In this document: piece after piece, positions 25,187 to 33,457 of the stretch
Layout: every line of letters begins with the position of its first letter
Numbering within the stretch: position 1 is the stretch's first letter
Assembly: GCA_964548275.1 (NCBI GenBank)
Contig: CAZJQI010000042.1
Coordinates: 1 to 38,549 of the forward strand
Direction: 5' to 3'
Origin: JAUVUV01 sp964548275
Lineage (GTDB): Bacteria; Gemmatimonadota; Glassbacteria; GWA2-58-10
DNA length: 38,549 bases
Translations under genes and position numbers: made by a program
The notes under the pieces: model-generated
What the model saw: only the letters and a program-made list of their open reading frames with translations
Told to the model about the DNA's origin: nothing
Database searches by the model: none

Positions 25187-25324
25187 TTTTTAGCAGTAAA
25201 ATACCTTGCTGCTTTTTCTACCAATGGGTCCGGTGTATTTTTGCGCCAGGAGAGATAACTTTTCCTATTCGGCAAGAAATCCGGACTGTAATCCTGATAC
25301 CAAGATAGAATGTTTCTATTAAAA

Positions 25325-25356
25325 GCGCAGGGTCACGGCGCGCCGTGACCCTACGC
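25325..25356. repeat. Class A intergenic palindrome, copy 2
   Basis: A 32-bp palindrome with one mismatched pair: core ACGGCGCGCCGT, flanked by AGGGTC and GACCCT. It shares the core with the elements at 61 and 37425 but has T/A instead of G/C or A/T in the flank, with matching compensating bases on the other arm. Confidence 0.8.
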
Positions 25357-25494
25357 AAGTGTTCGCTTCTCAAATAGTTGCAATTCAATCCAGATGTCGT
25401 TTCGTTTTTCTGCAAAAGGAAATCGATTAAATTTCAACATGCTTTTGAGACAATTTTGCAATCTGCAGGCCAACTTTATCCGGAGTGGGGAAAA

Positions 25495-27423
25495 ATGGGA
25501 ACCAACGTGGTACAGAAAATATTTACCGAGCATCTGGTCAGCGGCAGGCTCTCACCAGGCGAGGAGATCGCCCTGCGGGTGGACCAGACCCTGACCCAGG
25601 ATGCCACAGGCACGATGGCCTATCTGCAGTTCGAGGTGATGGGAATTGGGCGGGTTAAGACAAAGCTTTCGGTGAGCTATGTGGACCACAACATGCTTCA
25701 GACAGGATTCGAGAACGCGGATGACCACCGATACCTTCAGAGCGTAGCCCGCAAGGTAGGGGCACATTTCAGCCGACCGGGCAACGGGATCTGCCACCAG
25801 GTGCATCTGGAGCGGTTCAGCGCACCCGGGCAGGTTCTTCTCGGCTCTGACAGCCATACCCCGACCTGCGGAGGAGCGGGAATGATCGCAATCGGCGCCG
25901 GCGGTCTGGATATCGCTGTGGCGATGGCCGGAGGAGCTTTCCACCTCAAGTGCCCCCCGGTGGTGGGCGTGCGCCTGGAGGGCAGGCTCGGGGGGTGGAC
26001 CTCTGCCAAGGATGTGATACTGGAAATGCTTCGCCGACTCACTGTAAAAGGCGGCGTAGGCAAAATATTCGCCTATCACGGCCCAGGCGTGGAGAGTCTG
26101 GATGTGCCCCAGCGGGCCACTATCACCAACATGGGCGCAGAACTCGGCGCCACGACCAGCATTTTCCCCAGCGACCGGCGCACCAAAGAGTATCTCGACG
26201 CCCAGCAGCGGGGCGAACTATGGCGGGAAATCCTCCCGGATGGGGATGCCACTTATGATGAGGAGATCGTGATCGACCTCTCAAGCCTCGAGCCCCTGGT
26301 TGCCATGCCTCATTCACCGGATGCGGTGGTGAGGCTCAAGGAGGTTGCGGGAGAGAAAATCCAGCAGGTCTGCGTGGGAAGCTGCACTAATAGCTCCTAC
26401 TACGACCTGATGGTGGTGGCGGCGATTCTCAAGGGCAAGAAAACGCATCCGGAGGTTAGTTTCGCAGTTACCCCGGGCAGCCGGCAGGTATTCGAGATGA
26501 TCGCCGCCAGCGGTGGTCTCAAGGACCTGATCGGCAGCGGAGCGCGGATTCTCGAATCCGCGTGCGGTCCCTGTATCGGCATGGGCCAAGTGCCTGCCAC
26601 AGGGACGCTTTCGGTGCGCTCGTTCAACCGCAATTTCAGGGGCCGCTGCGGCAGTAAGGAGGCAGGGGTGATCCTGGCAGGCGCGGAGGTCTGCGCTATG
26701 GCAGCGCTCGAGGGTGCCCTGCCGGATATCACCAAACACGGGGATCCGCCCAAGGTTGCCCCGCCGGAGCGGTTTATTATCGATGACGGGATGATTATCC
26801 CGCCAGCCCCTGAAGGCGAGGAAGTGGAGGTGGTGCGCGGGCCGAATATCAAGCCCTGTCCGGTGAACCAAACCCTGCCTGATATAATAGAGGGTAAGGT
26901 TCTGCTTGTCACCGGTGACAATATCACCACGGATGATATCATGCCCGCAGGCACCAAAGTACTGCCCCTGCGCTCGAATATACCGGCAATCAGCGAGCAC
27001 GTTTTCTCTAACCTCGATCCTGAGTTTCCTGCCAGGGCACGGCAAATGAAAGGCGGGATCGTTATCGGCGGAAACAACTACGGCCAGGGTTCCTCCCGCG
27101 AACACGCGGCAATCGCTCCGATGTACCTGGGATTGAAAGCGGTCATAGCCAAGAGTTTCGCCCGCATCCACCGGAGCAACCTGATCAATTTCGGTATTCT
27201 ACCGGTGGTTTTTACAAAGGAAAGCGACTACGGCTCTGTCGCCCAGGGAGACGAACTTGTAATCGAAGGTATCCATTCGGCCCTGGAAAGTGCGGAGGGT
27301 GAACTCACAGTGACCAACCACACAAAGGGCGGGTCATTCAAGGGGATTGCCAAGCTCAGTGATCACGAACTCGAAGTGATCTTCGCCGGCGGCCTTCTTC
27401 CTTTCACCAAAAAGCAAGCCTGA
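25495..27423 (+). CDS. Aconitate hydratase
   Basis: Aconitase interconverts citrate and isocitrate in the TCA cycle using a labile 4Fe-4S cluster. The start ATG at 25495 (MGTNVVQKIF) is preceded by GGAGTGGGG and gives 642 aa, the size of the shorter bacterial type rather than the roughly 890-aa AcnA type; the open frame extends to 25378 without similarity. Conserved parts: RVDQTLTQDATGTMAYLQFE, LLGSDSHTPTCGGAGMIAIG, the cluster ligands C297 in GSCTNSS and C357/C360 in CGPCIGMG, SFNRNFRGRCG in the middle, and GDNITTDDIMPAG plus NYGQGSSREHAA in the C-terminal swivel domain. A homoaconitase-like activity cannot be excluded. A fumarase remnant follows. Confidence 0.95.
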   Translation: MGTNVVQKIFTEHLVSGRLSPGEEIALRVDQTLTQDATGTMAYLQFEVMGIGRVKTKLSVSYVDHNMLQTGFENADDHRYLQSVARKVGAHFSRPGNGICHQVHLERFSAPGQVLLGSDSHTPTCGGAGMIAIGAGGLDIAVAMAGGAFHLKCPPVVGVRLEGRLGGWTSAKDVILEMLRRLTVKGGVGKIFAYHGPGVESLDVPQRATITNMGAELGATTSIFPSDRRTKEYLDAQQRGELWREILPDGDATYDEEIVIDLSSLEPLVAMPHSPDAVVRLKEVAGEKIQQVCVGSCTNSSYYDLMVVAAILKGKKTHPEVSFAVTPGSRQVFEMIAASGGLKDLIGSGARILESACGPCIGMGQVPATGTLSVRSFNRNFRGRCGSKEAGVILAGAEVCAMAALEGALPDITKHGDPPKVAPPERFIIDDGMIIPPAPEGEEVEVVRGPNIKPCPVNQTLPDIIEGKVLLVTGDNITTDDIMPAGTKVLPLRSNIPAISEHVFSNLDPEFPARARQMKGGIVIGGNNYGQGSSREHAAIAPMYLGLKAVIAKSFARIHRSNLINFGILPVVFTKESDYGSVAQGDELVIEGIHSALESAEGELTVTNHTKGGSFKGIAKLSDHELEVIFAGGLLPFTKKQA

Positions 27424-27433
27424 GTAGCAAGAG

Positions 27434-27550
27434 GTGAGTACCCGTATCGAAAAAGACTTTTTAGGAGAAGTGCAGGTACCGGCAGACAAATATTATGGCG
27501 CACAGACACAGCGCGCCGTGGAGAAATTTCAGGTTTCGCAGACCTGGTAA
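27434..27550 (+). pseudogene. fumC: Class II fumarase N-terminal remnant
   Basis: Immediately after aconitase, a 38-codon frame begins at GTG 27434 and stops at TAA 27548. Its product starts MSTRIEKDFLGEVQVPADKY and continues YGAQTQRAVEKFQVSQ. This is the N-terminus of class II fumarase/aspartase proteins, where VP.D.YYG.QTQRA.ENF is conserved. The intact enzyme is about 460 aa; after VSQTW nothing similar is seen in any frame of the next 240 bp. It is a gene that has lost all but its first few percent, presumably by deletion, leaving aconitase as its former TCA-cycle partner. Aspartase is an alternative identity, because the two share this segment. Confidence 0.75.
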
Positions 27551-27790
27551 AAGCCCTTGAAAAATGATCAAAAAACCGCTTGCTATATATCCAGAGGGTT
27601 AAAGTGCCAAATTAAGCTGGATTTTTATATCTTATTTCGTTAATATTCAAGCTTTATTAGCAACATAACTGGATTCAGACAGTCTGTTTGAACTTCTTTT
27701 CCTGACAGATTGCAGTATTGTTTCACCTCCCTCTTGGATAATTTTCAGATTCAGCTTTAGTTTAACGCCAAATTGCCCGGAGGTTTTTTC
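27551..27790. other. Intergenic region before the corrinoid gene
   Basis: An AT-rich 240-bp stretch with no coding similarity. It should hold the corrinoid-gene promoter, but no -35/-10 pair stands out. I see no B12-box sequence of a cobalamin riboswitch. A GGAGG ribosome site lies at the right end. Confidence 0.5.
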
Positions 27791-28432
27791 ATGGCGCTAA
27801 TCGAAGAAATCCGTGAAACTCTGGTTGTCGGCAACGCCCAGAAAGTAAATGAACTGACCACGAAAGCCCTGGCTGAAAACATCACGGCCATTGAAATCCT
27901 CAATAAAGGGCTTGTCAAAGGCATGGATATTGTCGCCGAAAAATGGACTTCCGGCGAATATTACATCCCCAACGTGCTGATCGCCGCCAGGGCGATGAAA
28001 CAAGGCATGGAGGTGATCAAACCCAAGCTCGTGGAAGGAGATTACAAAGCCAAGGGCGTGGCGGTTGCCGGTACGATCAAGGGCGACCTTCACGATATCG
28101 GCAAGAACCTGGTTGTAATGATGATGGAAGGCGCAGGTTTCGAGGTTTTCGATCTGGGTACCGACGTTTCGGCAGAGAAATTTATCAATACGGCCAGGGA
28201 GAAAAACGCCGATCTGATCCTCATGTCCGCGCTGCTGACCACGACAATGATGTCGATGAAAGATGTAGTCGCTGCTCTGAAAGATTCCGAGCTGGCGGAC
28301 AAGGTCAAGGCCATGATCGGCGGCGCTCCGATCACCCAGAAATTCGCCGATGAGATTGGCGCCGATGGTTACGCTCCGGACGGCAGCAGTGCGGTTGAAC
28401 GTGCCAAGGAACTTCTGGGCATTGCCGTCTGA
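27791..28432 (+). CDS. Methyltransferase cognate corrinoid protein (MtbC/MtaC-like)
   Basis: A 213-aa B12-carrying protein that accepts a methyl group from a substrate-specific methyltransferase and passes it to a second one. It has an N-terminal helical cap domain (about 1-85, with KGMDIVAEKWTSGEYYIPNV) and a Rossmann-type B12-binding domain (about 88-213). The cobalamin lower-ligand motif is complete: GDLHDIGKNLV, with D-x-H-x-x-G. GGAPITQKFADEIGADGYA is the usual second nucleotide-loop motif. I use ATG 27791 because GGAGG lies 8 nt upstream; an earlier in-frame ATG at 27773 has no such site. A strong hairpin follows the stop, then genes for a corrinoid activator and a pterin methyltransferase. 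No substrate-specific MtxB-type gene is in the window, so the methyl donor is unknown. Confidence 0.92.
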   Translation: MALIEEIRETLVVGNAQKVNELTTKALAENITAIEILNKGLVKGMDIVAEKWTSGEYYIPNVLIAARAMKQGMEVIKPKLVEGDYKAKGVAVAGTIKGDLHDIGKNLVVMMMEGAGFEVFDLGTDVSAEKFINTAREKNADLILMSALLTTTMMSMKDVVAALKDSELADKVKAMIGGAPITQKFADEIGADGYAPDGSSAVERAKELLGIAV

Positions 28433-28461
28433 GGAGCGAAAAATTAATACCGGACTAACTC

Positions 28462-28497
28462 AATGCCGGGTTTGAGGTGCGCCTTAAGCCCGGCATT
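28462..28497 (+). terminator. Long hairpin after the corrinoid gene
   Basis: A 16-bp stem (AATGCCGGGTTTGAGG with its complement, two G-T pairs) closes a 4-nt loop TGCG. The run after it is only TTTCCC, so it may end transcription weakly or stabilise the upstream mRNA. It would allow more corrinoid protein than its downstream partners. Confidence 0.65.
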
Positions 28498-28687
28498 TCC
28501 CAAATCTGGAGCTTTGCGGCACTGCCAGCGCTCCGGTTTTACTTCATCCCTTGCTGCTTTCGCATTCTGGCCGGTTTAGTTAACTTTATACCTCGATCTT
28601 ATCCCGAACCAACAGACTACGGATTGAGACCGACCACCTTTATTATTCTCCCGGAAAATAATCCGGGGATATTGGACAACTCCCGAG

Positions 28688-30559
28688 ATGAAATCTTTTA
28701 CAGTTAAATTTTTACCTGGAAAGCGTGAAATAACTGTGGCTGCCGGCAAAACACTGCTTGAAGCGGCCAGGGAAAACCGGATCATGGTCAGCGCACCCTG
28801 CGGTGGAAAGGGTCTCTGCGGCGGCTGCGCAGTACGGATTGCCGAGCCGGAAAACCTCCCGGTAACCGAGCAAGACCGACGTCATCTGAGCCAGGAGCAG
28901 CTCGATTCAGGCATTCGCCTGGCCTGCCAGCTCCAGATAAAAAGTGATCTCACTGTGCACCTTGCTGAAGAAGCTGAGATGCCCAGGGCCAAACTCGATC
29001 TGCTCAAGGTCGAAAGCGAGGATGTCGAACCCCGGGGTGTGCCTCGCAAGCTCCTTTTCACCGTGCGCGAGTCCACTCTCGAAGAACTGAATATCCCGCT
29101 CGATGAAGCCCTTCAGCAGGCGTTTCCACCAGGCAGGAGGCAGCCATTACCGCTTCCGGTTATCGAAGAGTTTGCATCACTTGTGAGTCGTGGGCACAAG
29201 CGGCTCACCCTGATAAGTGAGAAAGACAGCCTGATCGGAGTCGAACCAGGCGATACGACCGGCAAGGTGCTCGGGGCGGCAGTGGATATAGGCACCACCA
29301 CAGTCGCGCTTTACCTCTGCGACCTTGTCCAGGGAAAAATTCTCGCCAGCAGTGCGGCAACCAACAGCCAGAGCTCTTACGGCTCGGATGTAATGAGCAG
29401 GATCAGTTACTGTGCCGAGAAGCCGGGAGGTCTGGAACTGCTCAGCCGACTCGTTCGAGAGGATCTGGACAGACTCATTCACCAGGCCTGCGGCCAGGCC
29501 GGGGAAAAAGTGGAATACGTTTACCGCTGGGTGCTGGTTGGCAACACTACCATGCAGCACCTTTTTCTTGGACTCGACCCTTCGGTTCTCGGTCACTCGC
29601 CCTACCTTCCCCTGGTAAACGGCGCGGTGGATTTCAACCCCTGTTCCCTCGGACTGCCTGGGGCGGTGTGTGCCAAAGGGACCTTTCTCCCCACAGTTGC
29701 CGGGCACGTAGGGGCGGATACAGTGGCCGTGGCCCTGGCAACCAGGCTGGAAAACTGCGATAACCTGTCTCTTGCAATCGATCTGGGCACCAATGGTGAA
29801 ATTGTGCTCGCCGACCACGGCAGGCTGATCTGCTGCTCCACTGCTGCAGGGCCTGCTTTTGAGGGAATGCGAATCACCCATGGCATGCGGGCTGAACCGG
29901 GGGCAATAGACAGGTTCTGGATCTCGGCCAACGGCGAACCCTGTTTCCATGTTATCGGCAAAGGACGCAGACCCAGGGGTATCTGCGGTTCAGCTCTGAT
30001 GGATATCGCCGCCGAACTTCTCCGTGCCGGAATCATCGACTCGAGCGGCTGGATTCTGCCGCCTGAGAAAATCAAAGGCAAACCCGGAGTTGATTTGAAA
30101 AAGCGCCTGACCCAGGGAGAAAACGGCCAGTGGCAGTTTATTATCGATGAATACAAAGAAAAGGGGAAAACCAACCGGATAGTTCTCACCCAGCGTGATG
30201 TCCGTGAGCTGCAGCTTGCCTCCGGGGCGATTTCCTCCGGAATCAGGATACTGCTTAAACTTGCAGGCCGTACAGTCGACCGGATCGATCAAATCCTTCT
30301 CACCGGCGCTTTCGGGCATTTCCTTAACCCGGCAAGTGCCCTGGCAATCGGCCTGCTCCGGGGAGTGTGCCTGGAGAGAATCCAGAGTATTGGAAATGCC
30401 GCTGGTCTCGGTGCCAGGCTTGCCGTTTTCTCGGATGAGGAAACCGAATCGGCCTGCCGTATCGCTTCCCGGATGGAGTTCGTGGAACTCGGAGCGCACC
30501 CGGACTGGAATAATGAATTTAGCGAATCAATGATTTTCCCTGAAACTCCATCACACTAA
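28688..30559 (+). CDS. RACo-like corrinoid reductive activator (2Fe-2S + ASKHA, DUF4445)
   Basis: A 623-aa ATP-dependent activator that reduces inactive Co(II) corrinoid back to Co(I). The N-terminal 2Fe-2S ferredoxin domain carries C38, C44, C47 and C80 (PCGGKGLCGGC ... RLACQ). A linker of about 110 aa follows, then an ASKHA (actin/Hsp70/sugar kinase) domain from about 195: AAVDIGTTTVALYLC as phosphate loop 1, NSQSSYGSDVMSRI, WVLVGNTTMQHL, LAIDLGTNGEIVL and LLTGAFGHFL. The arrangement is that of RACo/DUF4445 proteins. It lies between the corrinoid and methyltransferase genes, which supports the corrinoid protein as its substrate. The start ATG 28688 has only a weak ribosome site. Confidence 0.92.
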   Translation: MKSFTVKFLPGKREITVAAGKTLLEAARENRIMVSAPCGGKGLCGGCAVRIAEPENLPVTEQDRRHLSQEQLDSGIRLACQLQIKSDLTVHLAEEAEMPRAKLDLLKVESEDVEPRGVPRKLLFTVRESTLEELNIPLDEALQQAFPPGRRQPLPLPVIEEFASLVSRGHKRLTLISEKDSLIGVEPGDTTGKVLGAAVDIGTTTVALYLCDLVQGKILASSAATNSQSSYGSDVMSRISYCAEKPGGLELLSRLVREDLDRLIHQACGQAGEKVEYVYRWVLVGNTTMQHLFLGLDPSVLGHSPYLPLVNGAVDFNPCSLGLPGAVCAKGTFLPTVAGHVGADTVAVALATRLENCDNLSLAIDLGTNGEIVLADHGRLICCSTAAGPAFEGMRITHGMRAEPGAIDRFWISANGEPCFHVIGKGRRPRGICGSALMDIAAELLRAGIIDSSGWILPPEKIKGKPGVDLKKRLTQGENGQWQFIIDEYKEKGKTNRIVLTQRDVRELQLASGAISSGIRILLKLAGRTVDRIDQILLTGAFGHFLNPASALAIGLLRGVCLERIQSIGNAAGLGARLAVFSDEETESACRIASRMEFVELGAHPDWNNEFSESMIFPETPSH

Positions 30560-30565
30560 ACACGT

Positions 30566-30590
30566 GCAGGGGCGGCAGGTTGCCCCTACT
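30566..30590. repeat. Class B intergenic palindrome, copy 2
   Basis: CAGGGGC and GCCCCTAC arms around an 8-nt interior with partial pairing (GG/TT). It begins 7 bp after the RACo stop and may act as a hairpin at the 3' end of that transcript. Confidence 0.6.
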
Positions 30591-30655
30591 TTACCCAGAA
30601 TACTAACAATATTTGCAGGATAAAAATTAATATTCAACTATTTGGAGACTCACCA

Positions 30656-31456
30656 ATGCTTATTATCGGCGAACGGATCAATTCGAGCCGCAAGCGGATC
30701 GCACCGGCCGTTGAGTCCAAGGACACGGAATTTATCCTTGAAGAGGCGCAAAAACAGATCGAGGCCGGAGCGGACTATGTCGATGTGAACGCGGGCACTT
30801 TCGGGCCTGAGCGCGAACCGGAGTTTCTGTGCTGGCTGGTGAAGACGATACAGGACGGGTTCGACTGCGTGCTAAGTCTGGACAGTCCCAATCCGGCGGC
30901 TATCGAGCCAGCACTCAAACTTCACAAGGGCAAGGCGCTGATAAACTCGATTTCCTTGGAGAAAAAGCGCTATGAGTCACTGATGCCCCTGGTGCGTGAC
31001 TTCGGGACCGGCGTAATCGCCCTGTGCGCCGATGACGAGGGAATGCCGAGCGGCCTGGAGCCGAAGCTGAAACTGGCGGGCAGCCTGGTTGAGAAACTCA
31101 CCGGTGAGGGCATACCGCTTGATAACATTTATATCGATCCGCTGGTCCATCCGATTGCCACTGACCATACCTACGGCAAGGTCGTGCTACAGGCCATCGA
31201 GAGAATCATGACTGAATTTCCCGGTGTGCACACCGTGGTTGGCCTGAGCAATGTCTCATACGGACTGCCGCTCCGCTTTCAGTTGAACCAAATTTACCTC
31301 GTGCTTGCCATGGGCCGCGGCCTGGATGCAGCTATCCTGGATCCCACAGACAAGCGCCTGATGGCAAATCTCACTACTGCCCGGGTCCTGCTTGGCCAGG
31401 ATGAGTACTGCATGAACTATATTCAGGCCTACAGCGAAGGTAAACTCGATCTCTAA
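30656..31456 (+). CDS. Methyltetrahydrofolate:corrinoid methyltransferase (AcsE/MtxA-like)
   Basis: A 266-aa pterin-binding TIM barrel that moves a methyl group between a corrinoid protein and tetrahydrofolate. Family marks: MLIIGERINSSRKRIAPAVE at the start, IEAGADYVDVNAGT, LSLDSPNPAAIEPAL, ALINSISLE, IYIDPLVHPI and the pterin-site segment VVGLSNVSYGLP, then ANLTTARVLLGQDEYC. GGAG lies 8 nt before the ATG. A strong intrinsic terminator follows. With the corrinoid protein and activator upstream, it probably completes a methyl-entry module feeding the folate pool. It could work in either direction; no CO dehydrogenase/acetyl-CoA synthase gene is visible here. Confidence 0.92.
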   Translation: MLIIGERINSSRKRIAPAVESKDTEFILEEAQKQIEAGADYVDVNAGTFGPEREPEFLCWLVKTIQDGFDCVLSLDSPNPAAIEPALKLHKGKALINSISLEKKRYESLMPLVRDFGTGVIALCADDEGMPSGLEPKLKLAGSLVEKLTGEGIPLDNIYIDPLVHPIATDHTYGKVVLQAIERIMTEFPGVHTVVGLSNVSYGLPLRFQLNQIYLVLAMGRGLDAAILDPTDKRLMANLTTARVLLGQDEYCMNYIQAYSEGKLDL

Positions 31457-31478
31457 TTACAGCCGTAAGATATCGGTG

Positions 31479-31521
31479 AAAAAACCCTGCGGAATTTAGT
31501 CCGCAGGGTTTTTTATTTTTT
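31479..31521 (+). terminator. Intrinsic terminator after the methyltransferase gene
   Basis: AAAACCCTGCGGA pairs with TCCGCAGGGTTTT (13 bp, 6-nt loop) and is followed by TTATTTTTTT. A classic rho-independent terminator; it separates the corrinoid genes from the TrmB operon. Confidence 0.92.
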
Positions 31522-31533
31522 TGCTGTCATCTC

Positions 31534-31562
31534 TTGACAGGGGAAAAAAATTGTTGTATGCT
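31534..31562 (+). promoter_or_regulatory. Strong sigma-70 promoter of the TrmB-ptb-buk-OFOR operon
   Basis: TTGACA (31534-31539), a 17-nt spacer and TATGCT (31557-31562). Transcription should begin near 31569, inside the inverted repeat that follows. Confidence 0.7.
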
Positions 31563-31565
31563 AAA

Positions 31566-31591
31566 ATAGTCGTCCCTTACCGTACGACTAT
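31566..31591 (+). promoter_or_regulatory. Operator-like inverted repeat at the transcription start
   Basis: ATAGTCGT, 10 nt, ACGACTAT: perfect 8-bp arms, 18 nt between centres of the arms, covering the predicted start point. It is well placed for repression by the TrmB-type protein encoded 57 nt downstream. Confidence 0.5.
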
Positions 31592-31647
31592 ATTATCGCC
31601 GTCCTTTCAACCTTCAGGCCCGACCTGTATCAAACAGGCAGATAACG

Positions 31648-32499
31648 ATGCAGAAATGTATCGAACACCTTCAAAGCCTGGGTTTCAGCCGTAACGAGGC
31701 CAAGGTCTATCTCTCCCTTCTGCGTTTCTACCCGGTTACAGGATACCAGTTGAGCAAACAGACCGGCATCCGCCGCTCCGTTGTATACGACGTGCTTCAT
31801 CGCCTTATCGAGCGGGGTGCTGTTTATACCAATGGTGAAGAACCGATCAAGTACGTGCCTGTACCCTATGAAAAATTCCTAAAGACAATGGAAGTGAATT
31901 TCCTCCGCTCGGTGGAGTCGGTAAAAGAGAGGCTTGAGCAGTTATACTCAGCAGTGTCTCTCGAATATATCTATCATATCAAAGGCGGAAAAAACGTTTT
32001 CAATGAATCCTATCACCTGATCGAACAAGCCGAGCGGGAAATTCTGCTCGAACTCTGGCTCACTCAGTACGAAACTCTTAAACCCACCCTTTGTAATGCG
32101 GAAAAACGGGGTGTGAAAATTTTCACTATGCTCTTTTCCTCCACCAAGACCGAGGAGGTGGGGCAGGTTTTCTATCACGATTATATGCCACTTAAGATCG
32201 TGGAGACCCGGCTCAAAGGTCGCCACACCATTATTGTCAGAGACAACAAGGAAGCTCTGATCGGAAATATCCTTCAGGAGGACACCTCCTGGGCGGTTAC
32301 CACAGCAGATCAGGCTCTGGTGATGGTAGCCCGCGAGTATATCATCCACGACATCATGATCGATCTTTTGATCGAAAAATTCGGCAAAGAAAAGCTGGAG
32401 CAGATCTGGCTGTCGAATCCAGATATTCACAGTATCGTTCTCGACAGGCTCAGCACTGTTGCCGGCTCGATTCTTAAAACCGGCCAGGAGGAATCATAA
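31648..32499 (+). CDS. TrmB-family transcriptional regulator
   Basis: A 283-aa cytoplasmic regulator. The N-terminal winged helix-turn-helix (about 1-75) is typical of TrmB: LGFSRNEAKVYLSLLRFYP, then GYQLSKQTGIRRSVVYDVLH and LIERGAVYT. The C-terminal part (about 110-270) looks like the PLD-like effector domain of this family (EQAEREILLELW, HTIIVRDNKEALIGNI). These regulators usually bind sugars or related metabolites, but with acid-forming genes downstream an acyl-CoA or 2-oxoacid signal is plausible. It is the first gene of the operon and probably controls itself through the inverted repeat just upstream. A small CCTGT/ACAGG repeat lies beside its weak ribosome site. The ptb gene begins directly after its stop codon. 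Confidence 0.9.
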   Translation: MQKCIEHLQSLGFSRNEAKVYLSLLRFYPVTGYQLSKQTGIRRSVVYDVLHRLIERGAVYTNGEEPIKYVPVPYEKFLKTMEVNFLRSVESVKERLEQLYSAVSLEYIYHIKGGKNVFNESYHLIEQAEREILLELWLTQYETLKPTLCNAEKRGVKIFTMLFSSTKTEEVGQVFYHDYMPLKIVETRLKGRHTIIVRDNKEALIGNILQEDTSWAVTTADQALVMVAREYIIHDIMIDLLIEKFGKEKLEQIWLSNPDIHSIVLDRLSTVAGSILKTGQEES

Positions 32500-33447
32500 T
32501 TGGGCAGCAGGCTTTTATCTTCTCTGGATGAGTGCCTCCAAGAGGCGGTAAAAGTAGCCTCTGAGCGAAAGCCTACCCTGGTGGTAGCCGGTGCCGAGGA
32601 TCCGGTTACCATTGGCTCGGTGTGGGAGGCCTGCCGACGGGACATGGTCAACCCTCTGCTTGTTGGCCAAGTAGCCGGGATAGAAGAAGCCGTGGAAAAA
32701 GTGGGTGCCGATGCCTCCCGGTTCGAAATTGCAGGGTGCAGAGCCGGCAGGGAGGAGGTGGTTTCCCTGGCCCTGGATCTTATTCAGCAGGAAGAGGCTG
32801 GTCTTCTCATGAAAGGCAGACTCAACACAGGTCAACTTTTAGGAGCTTACCTGGACAAAAAGCGGGGTCTCCGCACGGAAAGATTTCTCAGCCACATTGG
32901 TGTATTCGACGCGCCTGGGGAAAAGAGACTGATGATGATCACAGACGGGGGACTGAATCTCGCTCCAGATCTGGCACGTAAAAGGGATATTCTGCGCAAC
33001 GCAGTTGATCTGGCCCACTTTCTGGGCATTGAAACACCCCGGGTTGCCGTACTGGCCCATGTGGAAAAATCTCCGAACCGTGAACTGCCGATGATACACG
33101 ATGCCGAGGAACTCACTCGCGAGAACCGCGAGGGCCTTATTACCGGATGCTTCGTGGACGGCCCTCTGGCCTTTGACAACGCCGTTTCGAAAAAAGCAGC
33201 AGAGCGCAAAGGTATCGGTGGCCCGGTGGCTGGATGTGCGGACATTCTGCTTGCCGCCGAGATCGGCATGGGCAATGTGATTTACAAAGTGGTACAGACC
33301 TGGTGCAACGGGACTATCGCAGGAATCGTTACCGGAGGGGGGATACCGGTTATGGTCCCCTCACGGGCCGATACAGAAAAAAGCAAGCTCTGCGCCATTG
33401 CTTTGGGAGTGCTCATGACCAGCGCCTGGGATACCGGGGAGGAGTAA
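32500..33447 (+). CDS. ptb: Phosphate acyltransferase (Ptb-like)
   Basis: A 315-aa enzyme of the phosphate acetyl/butyryltransferase family, which swaps CoA for phosphate on an acyl group in the cytoplasm. Visible: TLVVAGAEDPVTIGSVWEAC in the N-terminal lobe, AGLLMKGRLNTGQLLGAYLD, RFLSHIGVFDAP, MMITDGGLNLAPD, then CFVDGPLAFDNAVS and the C-terminal VTGGGIPVMVPSRADTEKSK. Length and the MKGRLNT motif fit butyryl- or branched-chain-type enzymes better than acetyl-specific Pta. The start is TTG at 32500, right after the regulator stop; a perfect AGGAGG lies 8 nt upstream. The kinase gene follows after 10 nt, so the acyl-phosphate is likely handed to it. Confidence 0.92.
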   Translation: MGSRLLSSLDECLQEAVKVASERKPTLVVAGAEDPVTIGSVWEACRRDMVNPLLVGQVAGIEEAVEKVGADASRFEIAGCRAGREEVVSLALDLIQQEEAGLLMKGRLNTGQLLGAYLDKKRGLRTERFLSHIGVFDAPGEKRLMMITDGGLNLAPDLARKRDILRNAVDLAHFLGIETPRVAVLAHVEKSPNRELPMIHDAEELTRENREGLITGCFVDGPLAFDNAVSKKAAERKGIGGPVAGCADILLAAEIGMGNVIYKVVQTWCNGTIAGIVTGGGIPVMVPSRADTEKSKLCAIALGVLMTSAWDTGEE

Positions 33448-33457
33448 AAGCTAAATC

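Larger units (their letters stand above)
24990..25494. other. Divergent intergenic region fliP / aconitase
   Basis: About 505 bp with no gene I can support. Reading frames on both strands here lack ribosome sites and recognisable sequence. It holds two candidate fliP promoters (a sigma-54-like site at 25040 and a sigma-70-like site at 25159) and a class A palindrome at 25325. No clear promoter for the aconitase gene is seen. Confidence 0.6.

Noticed and set aside
24925..25308. A 127-codon plus-strand frame upstream of aconitase
   Set aside because: It overlaps fliP on the other strand, has no recognisable domain and no ribosome site, and covers the fliP promoters.
27551..27790. A cobalamin riboswitch upstream of the corrinoid gene
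   Set aside because: No B12-box consensus or paired arms were seen in this AT-rich gap.
28477..28707. A 76-codon plus-strand frame between the corrinoid and RACo genes
   Set aside because: It starts inside the terminator hairpin, lacks a ribosome site and overlaps the RACo start.
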